In this document: piece by piece, positions 26,508 through 33,876 of the stretch
Position numbering within the stretch: position 1 is the first letter of the stretch
Layout: each line of letters starts with the position of its first letter
Assembly (NCBI GenBank): GCA_903929315.1
Contig: CAIYUC010000240.1
Location: forward strand, 1 to 41,070
Direction of reading: 5' to 3'
Length of the DNA: 41,070 nt
Source: an uncultured Bacteroidales bacterium
Lineage (GTDB): Bacteria; Bacteroidota; Bacteroidia; Bacteroidales; FEN-979
Notes under the pieces: model-generated
Database searches by the model: none
What the model saw: the letters and a program-made list of their open reading frames with translations, nothing else
Told to the model about the DNA's origin: nothing
Position numbers and translations under genes: made by a program

Positions 26508-26560
26508 CACACTGCCCACACTTCAATCACACCCAAACCCACACCTACTAGCGGAGAGAG
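26508..26560. repeat. Direct repeat copy B, 3' flank of tRNA-Ser(UGA)
   Basis: Identical to 26299-26351 over 53 bp. It directly follows the 3' end of tRNA-Ser(UGA). Between the copies lies GT-rich sequence (26436-26480). Confidence 0.9.
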
Positions 26561-26636
26561 AGGGATTCGAACCCCCGGACCCTTGCAGGTCAACGGTTTT
26601 CAAGACCGCCGCAATCGACCGCTCTGCCATCTCTCC
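26552..26636 (-). tRNA. tRNA-Ser (UGA)
   Basis: The minus strand folds as a class II tRNA with acceptor GGAGAGA/TCTCTCC, discriminator G and anticodon loop CTTGAAA (anticodon UGA, Ser). The variable arm is long. CCA is not encoded. The body differs from the CGA tRNA in the D-loop and variable arm. Confidence 0.95.
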
Positions 26637-26768
26637 AAGGGCAAAAGTACAAAGTATTTAAAACGTGGCAAAACCTGTAGTGAATGTAAATTACCGGATC
26701 TTTGGTTTTACGATTGTTAAAACTCTGGAAATGTTGAATCGGAAATCATTACCTAATGTAATGCTTCT

Positions 26769-27398
26769 TCATGTCCTGAGTGAATAGAATGTTTGTTTTT
26801 CTGTAAAAATAATTGTGATCGTTTTCAACAGGAGAAATTTCACCAGGATATTTTCAGCCTTCCCCCTCGAGATGTGAGCGATTTTTAGGAATTTTGAAAG
26901 AGTAATGGATTGATTTTTCTCAAGGAAATCCAATAATATTTTTTCTTTTTCTGTGAATTTCAGGTAAACTCCTTTTGCCGTTTTCTCTTTTTCCCAAACT
27001 TTCAGCAGAACACGGTTTGCCAGTAAATTTTGATCTCCAACCCGGATATATACCATCCATTTACCATCTTTATGTGCTGCAAAATGAGGTTTGGCGGGAC
27101 TTTTTGGGACGATTATCTCAAGAACATTTTTCGAGTTTAATGTCCATTCTTTCGTAATAAAGTTAACCGGAGGTTTGCAATATATTTTTGCGGCAGCTTC
27201 CACCATATAATATTCTTCATCCGATCTCACTCCGGCAATTGCTCCATTATCCTTTACACCGATCAATAACCTCCCACCATCGGAATTGGCAAATGCAACC
27301 AGGGACCGTGCAATCCGCCGGGCATCGGTAATTTCAAATTTAAAATCAAGTTGCTGATGCTCACCTTCCTCGATCAATTTCAATATATAGCGTGACAT
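26769..27398 (-). CDS. AlbA_2 (divergent AAA-4) DNA-binding-domain protein
   Basis: The 209-residue protein carries an AlbA_2 domain: EEGEHQQLDFKFEITDARRIARS is followed by LVAFANSDGGRLLIGVKDNG and IAGV. Residues about 145-205 look like a winged-helix end (LDFLEKNQSITLSKFLKIAHISRGKAENILVKF). The family is often annotated as transcriptional regulator or ATP-binding protein. The ATG at 27398 starts the family similarity (MSRYILKLIEEGE). The open frame runs on to 27515, but those codons read through two heptamer arrays and are very unlikely to be translated. The target is unknown. Confidence 0.85.
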   Translation of the reverse strand: MSRYILKLIEEGEHQQLDFKFEITDARRIARSLVAFANSDGGRLLIGVKDNGAIAGVRSDEEYYMVEAAAKIYCKPPVNFITKEWTLNSKNVLEIIVPKSPAKPHFAAHKDGKWMVYIRVGDQNLLANRVLLKVWEKEKTAKGVYLKFTEKEKILLDFLEKNQSITLSKFLKIAHISRGKAENILVKFLLLKTITIIFTEKQTFYSLRT

Positions 27399-27405
27399 CT
27401 TTATT

Positions 27406-27433
27406 AGGCAATAGGCATTAGGCAATAGGCAAT
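27406..27433. repeat. Four-unit 7-bp array (AGGCAAT)
   Basis: Four units of AGGCAAT, the second AGGCATT, fill exactly 28 bp just upstream of the AlbA_2 start codon. GT-rich sequence follows at 27434-27470. Confidence 0.9.
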
Positions 27434-27476
27434 AGGGTTTGGGTTTGAGTGTGGAGGTAGTGTGTGTGTGAAATTT

Positions 27477-27504
27477 CGTAATCCGTAATCCATAATCCGT
27501 AATC
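27477..27504. repeat. Four-unit 7-bp array (CGTAATC)
   Basis: Four units of CGTAATC, the third CATAATC, fill exactly 28 bp. Together with the array at 27406-27433 it occupies most of the gap between the C1 peptidase and AlbA_2 genes. Confidence 0.9.
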
Positions 27505-27523
27505 TTCTCAAGCATCCGGATTA

Positions 27524-28768
27524 CTATTTGCCAAACTTTTTCAGAATATCCTTCACAGCATCCCGGTGCACTGTGAAACTCATCATCTTTAGCTTGACAT
27601 AATTATCTCTAAAAAAGTAAAAACCAAATTCCGGCGCATTCGGATCATTATTTCTTGACCCCGATCCTGAATCTTTTATCAGGTACCAGGTATGACCGCC
27701 TTTTTCCAGATAACCAACTAAATGTATTCCATGGTCATCGGTCGTTGTTCCATTGGAAAATCTGAATTGGCGTGCGTTTTCGTCTATATATGCATCAGGG
27801 ATATCAAATGTTGGGATCATTGCAACTTGTGTTACCCGATCGAATCCTGCTTCTGAAACATCACCTCCGATTGCTACAGTATAATGGTTGATGATGGACT
27901 GATGAATTGCATTCATATAGTCATCCAGCGGAACATTATAATAGTCCATACTGTGCCACCAGTTGTCACCGGTCTCATATTCTACCTGCTGCCAATAAGG
28001 CTCCTGCATGATCGAAAGGATATCAACATAATCATCCATGTTCAATTTAAGCACATCTTTCAGAAATTCTTTTGGAGTTATGGTTTTGCCGTTCCAGGTG
28101 AAGGTTGCCGGCGGCTCTCCTATGGTATGATTCATGATTTCCCTGATAGTTGCAATCGCTTCTGTTTCATTCCATGCATTTGATGATTTTAAGGACAATA
28201 AATAATTGTGCATCTCTTCAAACATCTTTGCATGATTATGGAACTTATGTCCGGTTTCAATTCCCTGGTAAATATCTTCGGGCACAATTCCATATGCTTT
28301 GTAATCTCTCATTACCGCATTTGCTTCCGACCCTTCTGCAAAAGTCGAATTTCCTCTTTCACGGATAAAACGCTTTGCTTTTTCCACATATTCCCAATAA
28401 ATTGTATACATTTCGGAAAGTTTGATCTTTTGTCCTGTCAACCGGTTAACTTCCGATTCAAAGAAGGAAGTTGCTGAAAAACACCAGCAGGTTCCTGTAT
28501 TTCCCTGTGATACAGGTGGATTATGCCATTCCTGCTGGTATAAAGAAACCTTGTTTGGCAAATCCATCCCTGTAAAATCAAGATGGAACTTCTTTTCGGT
28601 CTTTGAGGGCTGTTTTGATTCATCTATGTCGCGTATATCTTTTAATATGGAATTCTGGTAGAAACCAGGTTTGGATTCCTGGAATACAGCCTTATCTTTT
28701 TGAGGTTGCTGCGCATGCAGCGCAAAAGCAAAAAGAAATAACAGATAAATTGAAATGATTCTTTTCAT
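27524..28768 (-). CDS. Exported C1 (papain-fold) cysteine peptidase
   Basis: The 414-residue protein has a signal peptide (cleavage near LHAQQ) and resembles bleomycin hydrolase/aminopeptidase C. The catalytic Cys is Cys94 in QGNTGTCWCFSA and the catalytic His lies in DDHGIHLVGYLEKGG. The position that is usually Asn in C1 peptidases (KNSWG) reads KDSGSGS here, so Asp replaces it. Several aromatic-rich segments match the bleomycin hydrolase layout (for example DNWWHSMDYYNVPLDDYMNA). It is probably a periplasmic or secreted peptidase. It lies 76 bp downstream of pyrI on the same strand. Confidence 0.9.
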   Translation of the reverse strand: MKRIISIYLLFLFAFALHAQQPQKDKAVFQESKPGFYQNSILKDIRDIDESKQPSKTEKKFHLDFTGMDLPNKVSLYQQEWHNPPVSQGNTGTCWCFSATSFFESEVNRLTGQKIKLSEMYTIYWEYVEKAKRFIRERGNSTFAEGSEANAVMRDYKAYGIVPEDIYQGIETGHKFHNHAKMFEEMHNYLLSLKSSNAWNETEAIATIREIMNHTIGEPPATFTWNGKTITPKEFLKDVLKLNMDDYVDILSIMQEPYWQQVEYETGDNWWHSMDYYNVPLDDYMNAIHQSIINHYTVAIGGDVSEAGFDRVTQVAMIPTFDIPDAYIDENARQFRFSNGTTTDDHGIHLVGYLEKGGHTWYLIKDSGSGSRNNDPNAPEFGFYFFRDNYVKLKMMSFTVHRDAVKDILKKFGK

Positions 28769-28844
28769 AGATTATGATTTAAAAAGTGCGAATTAGGATT
28801 ATTGGGTCATTAATGACGATGGCTTGTTAATAAATAGCTTCAGG

Positions 28845-29312
28845 TTAGTAGAACCAAATATTATCTTTTGCCGTGATCTTCTCACAATAGTGGCATTTCA
28901 ACCTTAGGTCCTGTTTATCTATGACAAAAAACCGGGTCGTCACATTTTCATTATTTGTAATACAGTTCGGGTTAAAACACTTCACGATCTTTTCAATAGA
29001 ATCAGGGATCTCAACTTTCTTTTTATCGGCCACACGGAAATTTCTTATAACGATCAACGTAGCGGTAGGAGCAACGAGTGCGATTTTATTGATTTCATCC
29101 GGTTCGAAAAACTTATTGCTTACTTTGATAATGCCTTTTTTACCCATTTTCTGGCTTTCCAGGTTTGTTCCAAACAAGACCTGGTCTTCGACTTCATTTA
29201 AACCAAGGATCTTGATGACCTGAAATACGCTTTCGCAGGGAATGTGATCGATGACTGTTCCATTCTCGATAGCGGAGACCTGTAATTCCTTCCCGGTTTC
29301 ATCTTTTTTCAT
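28845..29312 (-). CDS. pyrI: Aspartate carbamoyltransferase regulatory subunit
   Basis: PyrI binds nucleotides and carries allosteric control of aspartate transcarbamoylase. The 155-residue protein has the N-terminal nucleotide-binding domain (NGTVIDHIPCESVFQVIKIL). A C-terminal zinc domain has Cys112 and Cys117 (C-x4-C), then Cys140 and Cys143 (C-x2-C), exactly the spacing of E. coli PyrI. It lies 37 bp after pyrB on the same strand, so the two subunits are co-expressed. CTP/ATP control of the enzyme is therefore expected. Confidence 0.97.
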   Translation of the reverse strand: MKKDETGKELQVSAIENGTVIDHIPCESVFQVIKILGLNEVEDQVLFGTNLESQKMGKKGIIKVSNKFFEPDEINKIALVAPTATLIVIRNFRVADKKKVEIPDSIEKIVKCFNPNCITNNENVTTRFFVIDKQDLRLKCHYCEKITAKDNIWFY

Positions 29313-29349
29313 AGAGATGGGTTTATTAAACTCATTTTTACGATACCTG

Positions 29350-30258
29350 TTATTTAACTCCCAGAATGGAGGCCAGGAGTGCCTGTCTTACAAATACTCC
29401 ATTCAAGGCTTGTTCAAAATAATAAGCTTTCGGATTTTTATCGACGTCGATCGTTATTTCATTGACCCTGGGCAATGGATGCATGATTTTAAGATTGGGT
29501 TTTGAAGTGTCAAGCATATGATTTTTCAGAATGTATGAATTTTTTACCCGTTCGTAGTCAATAGGATCAGAGAACCTTTCTTTCTGGATCCTTGTCATAT
29601 AAAGAACATCTACTTTCGGTATTACGTCGACCAATTCGGTATACTGGTAATAATGGAGGTTTTTATCTTTGATATGTATTTTGACCGAGCTGGGTAATTT
29701 AAGATCATTTGGTGAAACCAGGTGAAAGGTGGTGTTATAGTTGCAAAGGGCCATTACCAGCGAATGAACGGTTCGGCCGTATTTAAGGTCTCCGACAAAT
29801 GCTATATTCAGATCATCCAGTTTTCCCTGAGTTTTTCGGATGGAATACATATCAAGGAGTGTTTGAGTGGGGTGCTGGTTTGATCCGTCGCCGGCATTAA
29901 TTACAGGGACAGCAGCAACCTCACTGGCAAACCTGGCGCTACCTTCCTTCGGATGCCGCATGACGATTATATCGGCGTAATTACTCACGGTCATAATGGT
30001 ATCTCTCAGCGATTCTCCTTTCTGGACGCTGGAAGATGCAGAATCGGAAAATCCTATTACTTTGGCACCCAGCCTTGAGGCAGCGCTTTCAAAGCTGAGC
30101 CTTGTTCGTGTTGAAGGCTCGAAAAAAAGAGTTGCCACAACTGTTCCTTCGAGTATCTTTTGTATGGGGTGCTTTTCAAATTCAGCTGCCAGGTTGAGGA
30201 TTTGAATATGTTCTTCCCTGGTGTAATCAGTGATGGAAACCAGGCTTTTATTTTTCAT
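29350..30258 (-). CDS. pyrB: Aspartate carbamoyltransferase catalytic subunit
   Basis: PyrB joins carbamoyl phosphate and aspartate in pyrimidine synthesis. The 302-residue protein carries the carbamoyl-phosphate motif FEPSTRTRLSFE (46-57), the HPTQTLLD segment and the aspartate-site HPLPRV near the end. The length is typical. A strong terminator separates it from the upstream GTPase gene, so pyrBI has its own promoter. A near-match -7 box, TATCTTTA on the minus strand, lies at about 30281-30288. Confidence 0.97.
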   Translation of the reverse strand: MKNKSLVSITDYTREEHIQILNLAAEFEKHPIQKILEGTVVATLFFEPSTRTRLSFESAASRLGAKVIGFSDSASSSVQKGESLRDTIMTVSNYADIIVMRHPKEGSARFASEVAAVPVINAGDGSNQHPTQTLLDMYSIRKTQGKLDDLNIAFVGDLKYGRTVHSLVMALCNYNTTFHLVSPNDLKLPSSVKIHIKDKNLHYYQYTELVDVIPKVDVLYMTRIQKERFSDPIDYERVKNSYILKNHMLDTSKPNLKIMHPLPRVNEITIDVDKNPKAYYFEQALNGVFVRQALLASILGVK

Positions 30259-30290
30259 CTTTTTCAGGATTAAACAGAGGTAAAGATAGT

Positions 30291-30318
30291 AAAAAAAATC
30301 CCGGTTTTGGTCGGGATT
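30291..30318 (-). terminator. Terminator between GTPase gene and pyrB
   Basis: On the minus strand AATCCCG pairs with CGGGATT around an 8-nt loop, followed by a run of eight T. It lies just 4 bp after the stop codon of the cDPGS-like gene. Its position upstream of pyrB would also allow an attenuation role, but no leader peptide was seen. Confidence 0.8.
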
Positions 30319-30322
30319 CAGG

Positions 30323-31660
30323 TTATTTGATTTTATGGGTTTTCAGGAATTCATCGAGGATTTCATTCAGATCAGGTTTCCCGATCTCCTGGAGGTCATA
30401 ATAAACCCTTGTATTCGGTTTATTGATTTTAACGACCCGGTTAAGATCTATAGGAGTACCGATAATGACAGAATCACAAACAGTGCTGTTTATAGTAGCT
30501 TCAAGGTCTTTCACTTGCTGCTCTCCATAGCCCATGGCTGGCAGCAGATGGCCGATTTCCGGGTAGAGCCGGAATGTTTCTGCCAGTTTACCAATAACAA
30601 ATGGCCTGGGATCTATGATCTCAGCAGCTCCATATTTCTGCGCTGCAACAGTCCCTGCACCGATTTTCATCTCCCCATGGGTCAATGTCGGACCATCTTC
30701 GATAACAAGGACTCTTTTTCCCCTTATTACTGTCGGATCGTCCACCCTGATTGGCGATGTCCCATCCACAACAATAGCTTTCGGGTTAAGGTATTTAATA
30801 TTTTTTCTTACAATGTTGATATTCTCCAGGGATGCGGAATCAATTTTATTCAGAACCACCACATCGGCTATCCGGATATTGACTTCCCCGGGATAATAGT
30901 TTACTTCCGCGCCTGGTCGATGTGGATCAGCAACTGTGACCATCAAATCGGGCTGATAAAAAGGAAAATCATTATTGCCTCCATCCCAAAGAATAATATC
31001 ACACCCTTTGGGATCTTTTTCTGCTTCACGCAAAATGGCTTCATAATCGACGCCGGCATATATTACATTCCCTCGTTCAATATGCGGTTCATATTCCTCC
31101 ATTTCTTCGATCGTGCATTTATATTTTGCCAGGTCTTTTATCGTAGCGTAACGCTGGACTTTTTGTTCCACAAGGTTACCATAGGGCATCGGATGACGTA
31201 TAGCAACTACTTTAAGCCCTTTCGCCATAAGGATTTCAATGATACGTCGTGAAGTCTGGCTTTTTCCGCAACCGGTCCTTGTTGCACAAACGGCAATTAA
31301 TGGTTTGGTGCTTTTTACCATCGTTGCTTTTGGGCCCAGAAGGAGAAAATCAGCTCCTGCCGCGTTTACGATCGAGCTGATATTCATGACCCTGGCATAA
31401 GGTACATCACTATAGGCAAAATTACAAACAGAGACATTAAACTGTTTGATCAGAGCCGGCAATTCTGATTCCCCATAAATCGGGATTCCATCAGGATAAA
31501 GTGACCCGGCAAGTTCAGCCGGGTACTTCCTGCCATCAATATCCGGTATCTGTGCAGCCGTAAAGGCAACTACATTGAACAATTCATTGTCGCGGTAATA
31601 TGTATTAAAGTTGTGAAAATCCCTTCCGGCAGCGCCGATAATAATTACGTTACTTTTCAT
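30323..31660 (-). CDS. cyclic 2,3-diphosphoglycerate synthetase-like P-loop protein
   Basis: This 445-residue protein resembles the P-loop NTPase family annotated as cyclic 2,3-diphosphoglycerate synthetase, an enzyme known from thermophilic methanogens. An N-terminal Rossmann-like part (VIIIGAAGRDFHNFN) is followed by the P-loop ATRTGCGKS (126-134), IILWDGGNNDFPFYQPDL and a guanine-specificity-like NKIDS. Later motifs are VIEDGPTLTHGEMKIGAG and PAMGYGEQQ. The product is plausible only by family name; bacterial members are untested as far as I know. The ATG at 31660 is chosen because the 23 upstream codons lack similarity. It is monocistronic: a promoter box lies upstream and a terminator follows. 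Confidence 0.75.
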   Translation of the reverse strand: MKSNVIIIGAAGRDFHNFNTYYRDNELFNVVAFTAAQIPDIDGRKYPAELAGSLYPDGIPIYGESELPALIKQFNVSVCNFAYSDVPYARVMNISSIVNAAGADFLLLGPKATMVKSTKPLIAVCATRTGCGKSQTSRRIIEILMAKGLKVVAIRHPMPYGNLVEQKVQRYATIKDLAKYKCTIEEMEEYEPHIERGNVIYAGVDYEAILREAEKDPKGCDIILWDGGNNDFPFYQPDLMVTVADPHRPGAEVNYYPGEVNIRIADVVVLNKIDSASLENINIVRKNIKYLNPKAIVVDGTSPIRVDDPTVIRGKRVLVIEDGPTLTHGEMKIGAGTVAAQKYGAAEIIDPRPFVIGKLAETFRLYPEIGHLLPAMGYGEQQVKDLEATINSTVCDSVIIGTPIDLNRVVKINKPNTRVYYDLQEIGKPDLNEILDEFLKTHKIK

Positions 31661-31726
31661 TCGAACCTCTCTTTTTGCAGTTTTATAATAGATGTAGAAT
31701 TGATTGAAGGCAAGAAGTTTGTTTTG

Positions 31727-31734
31727 CAAACCTA
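31727..31734 (-). promoter_or_regulatory. Promoter before cDPGS-like gene
   Basis: The minus strand reads TAGGTTTG (TAnnTTTG), with a TTG 20 bp further upstream that could serve as the -33 element. It lies 66 bp before the start codon. Confidence 0.5.
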
Positions 31735-31820
31735 CTTATTTTTTACAAACTGTACAAGCTGATAGTAAAATTATTCAAATATTATCGCTTTTCTTAGGCC
31801 CGGAGGATGACACCAATTTA

Positions 31821-31954
31821 TTTACGAACTACGATATACGGTTTCAGGTTGAATTTACGATATACGATGTACGATTTTTTACCAGTCTATAATTGTCGAT
31901 CGTCGATCGTCAATCACACATGCAATCGTACCTCGTAAATCGTACTTCGTAAAT
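31821..31954. repeat. Cluster of 7-bp arrays upstream of argS
   Basis: At least four consecutive heptamer-period stretches lie here. They are TTTACGA-type units at 31821-31841 and at 31854-31874, TCGTCGA-type units at 31893-31920 (four units, the last degenerate) and CGTAAAT-type units at 31927-31954 (four units, 28 bp). The last array ends directly at an in-frame ATG at 31955, 39 bp before the chosen argS start. Apart from these arrays, the gap from 31735 to 31993 holds no gene I can recognise. Confidence 0.85.
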
Positions 31955-31993
31955 ATGAAAATTCCTTTACCTTTGTTTTTTAGATCATCTTCA

Positions 31994-33784
31994 ATGATTG
32001 AACAGATTTTACTTGAAAAGAGCTGTGAAGCGATAAAAGAATTATACAGTCAATCTGTTGCACCTGAACTTATCGGTTTTGAGAAAACAAAAAAAGAAAT
32101 AGAAGGGGATTTTACCATTGTTGTTTTCCCATTAACAAGGTATTCGAAGAAATCACCCGAAATTACAGCACAGGAATTGGGTCATTACCTGCAAAAATCC
32201 ATAAATGATATTAAAGAGTTTAAAATTATTAAGGGATTCCTAAATATTATCCTTACTGAATCGTATTGGATCTCATTCCTGGTGGATCATTATAAAATGA
32301 AAGACTTTGGGATTATTAAGGAAAGAAATATCCGGCCGGTTTTGGTCGAATACTCTTCCCCAAACACCAATAAACCATTGCATCTTGGACATATCCGGAA
32401 TAATCTTCTCGGATATTCCCTGGCGGAAATCCTCAAAGCTAACGGTTATAAGGTGATCAAAGTCAATTTAGTCAACGATCGCGGAATCCACATCTGTAAG
32501 TCAATGCTGGCGTATATGAAATGGGGACAAGGTGAAACGCCCGGATCAACCGGCATGAAAGGGGATCATCTCGTTGGAAAATTTTATGTCTTGTTCGATA
32601 AACATTATAAAGAAGAAATCAAATCCCTGATGGAAAAAGGGCTTACGGAAGAAGAAGCCGGAAAACAAGCCCCTGTTTATCTGGAAGCCCAGGAAATATT
32701 AAGGAAATGGGAAGCAAAGGACAGGAAAACGCTGGATTTATGGAACCTTATGAACAGTTGGGTTTATAAAGGATTTGATGAAACATACAAACGACTGGGA
32801 GTCAATTTTGATCTTATTCAATATGAATCAGCTACCTATATTTCAGGACGGGAACTTATTATGGAGGGTTGTGAGAATGGATCCCTGATCCAGAAACAGG
32901 ATGGTAGTATTTGTGCAGACCTGAGAAATGAGGGTTTAGATGAAAAAGTTTTACTCAGGGCCGATGGAACCTCGGTTTATATGACTCAGGATCTGGGCAC
33001 TGCCCAACAACGCTTCGAGGAATTTCATCCATCGCAGATGATTTATGTTGTAGGAAATGAACAGATCTATCATTTTGATGTACTAAAGCTTGTTCTTAAA
33101 AAGTTAGGAAAAGACTGGGCTTCCAGAATTTACCATCTTTCCTATGGCATGGTTGAATTACCCCACGGGAAAATGAAATCACGTGAAGGAACAGTAGTGG
33201 ATGCGGATGATCTGCTCGATGAGATGTTCAGGACTGCCGAGGAGACAACCCGGGCATTGGGAAAAGTGGATGAATTTTCTGACGCAGATGCAAAAAAGTT
33301 ATTTAATATGATCGGCCTTGGAGCATTGAAATATTTTATCCTGAAAGTTGATCCCAGAAAGAACATGCTTTTTGATCCTGAAGAGTCGATCGATTTTAAC
33401 GGTAATACCGGACCTTTTATTCAATATACCTATGCAAGGATTCAATCCCTTTTGAATAAGGCTTCAGGCTTCAGGCTTCAGGCTTCAGGAAATTTGAAGC
33501 ATCTGGATGGCAGCTTGAACGTTCTTGAAAAAGATATTATTAAATTGCTCTATGTTTTTCCCCAGGTTGTAATGCAGGCTGGAACTGAATATAGCCCTGC
33601 CCGTATTGCTAATTATGTTTATGATCTTGCCCGGGAATACAACCAGTTTTACCAGGAAATCCCTGTCCTGAAAGAAGAAGATACTGTAAAACGAACAGTA
33701 CGCCTTATGCTTACCTCTTTTACAGGGGACGTCATCAAAAGATCCATGGCAGTGCTCGGGATTGAAGTTCCAGCAAGAATGTAA
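31994..33784 (+). CDS. argS: Arginyl-tRNA synthetase
   Basis: ArgS charges tRNA-Arg. The 596-residue protein has an N-terminal Add-1-type domain, then the class I HIGH motif HLGH in SSPNTNKPLHLGHIRNN, and the KMSKS equivalent KMKSREGT. The C-terminal helical domain that binds the anticodon begins around residue 480 and ends in GIEVPARM. The ATG at 31994 (MIEQILLEKSCEAIKELY) fits the family start; an in-frame ATG at 31955 is less likely. A 28-bp array of GGCTTCA units (33460-33487) sits in the coding sequence and is read as a basic, small-residue linker between the catalytic and anticodon-binding domains. Confidence 0.96.
   Translation: MIEQILLEKSCEAIKELYSQSVAPELIGFEKTKKEIEGDFTIVVFPLTRYSKKSPEITAQELGHYLQKSINDIKEFKIIKGFLNIILTESYWISFLVDHYKMKDFGIIKERNIRPVLVEYSSPNTNKPLHLGHIRNNLLGYSLAEILKANGYKVIKVNLVNDRGIHICKSMLAYMKWGQGETPGSTGMKGDHLVGKFYVLFDKHYKEEIKSLMEKGLTEEEAGKQAPVYLEAQEILRKWEAKDRKTLDLWNLMNSWVYKGFDETYKRLGVNFDLIQYESATYISGRELIMEGCENGSLIQKQDGSICADLRNEGLDEKVLLRADGTSVYMTQDLGTAQQRFEEFHPSQMIYVVGNEQIYHFDVLKLVLKKLGKDWASRIYHLSYGMVELPHGKMKSREGTVVDADDLLDEMFRTAEETTRALGKVDEFSDADAKKLFNMIGLGALKYFILKVDPRKNMLFDPEESIDFNGNTGPFIQYTYARIQSLLNKASGFRLQASGNLKHLDGSLNVLEKDIIKLLYVFPQVVMQAGTEYSPARIANYVYDLAREYNQFYQEIPVLKEEDTVKRTVRLMLTSFTGDVIKRSMAVLGIEVPARM
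33460..33487 (+). repeat. Four-unit 7-bp array inside argS
   Basis: Four perfect copies of GGCTTCA lie in the argS reading frame and encode ASGFRLQASG. Since 28 is not a multiple of 3, loss or gain of a single unit would shift the frame. Confidence 0.95.
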
Positions 33785-33830
33785 AAAAAACCTGTAGGGA
33801 CATTACATGCAATGTCCCTACAGGTTTTTT
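33785..33830. terminator. Bidirectional terminator, REP-like palindrome
   Basis: A 20-bp perfect stem (33785-33804 with 33811-33830) starts at the argS stop codon. The outer arms are A-run and T-run, and the inner part is CCTGTAGGGACATT and its complement around a 6-nt loop. It can end argS on the plus strand and the T9SS protein gene on the minus strand. The GTAGGGACATT core looks like a dispersed palindromic element rather than a unique terminator. Confidence 0.9.
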
Positions 33831-33876
33831 GTTAATATTGATATCCGTTCCCGGAATATCATTCAAAAGAAGATTT

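Noticed and set aside
26299-26560. Integrated mobile element at tRNA-Ser bounded by the 53-bp repeats
   Set aside because: The interval is only 209 bp and holds no integrase or other gene; tandem duplication is simpler.
26230-26720. Several small open frames across the tRNA-Ser region
   Set aside because: They overlap the two tRNA genes and low-complexity CA/GT-rich sequence; tRNA-derived peptide phrases are a common false call.
27399-27515. N-terminal extension of the AlbA_2 gene
   Set aside because: The extra codons read through two heptamer arrays and GT-rich sequence; the family similarity begins at 27398.
30335-31252. 305-codon plus-strand open frame
   Set aside because: It lies entirely antisense to the cDPGS-like gene, has a Cys/His/Ile-rich composition typical of shadow frames, and matches no family.
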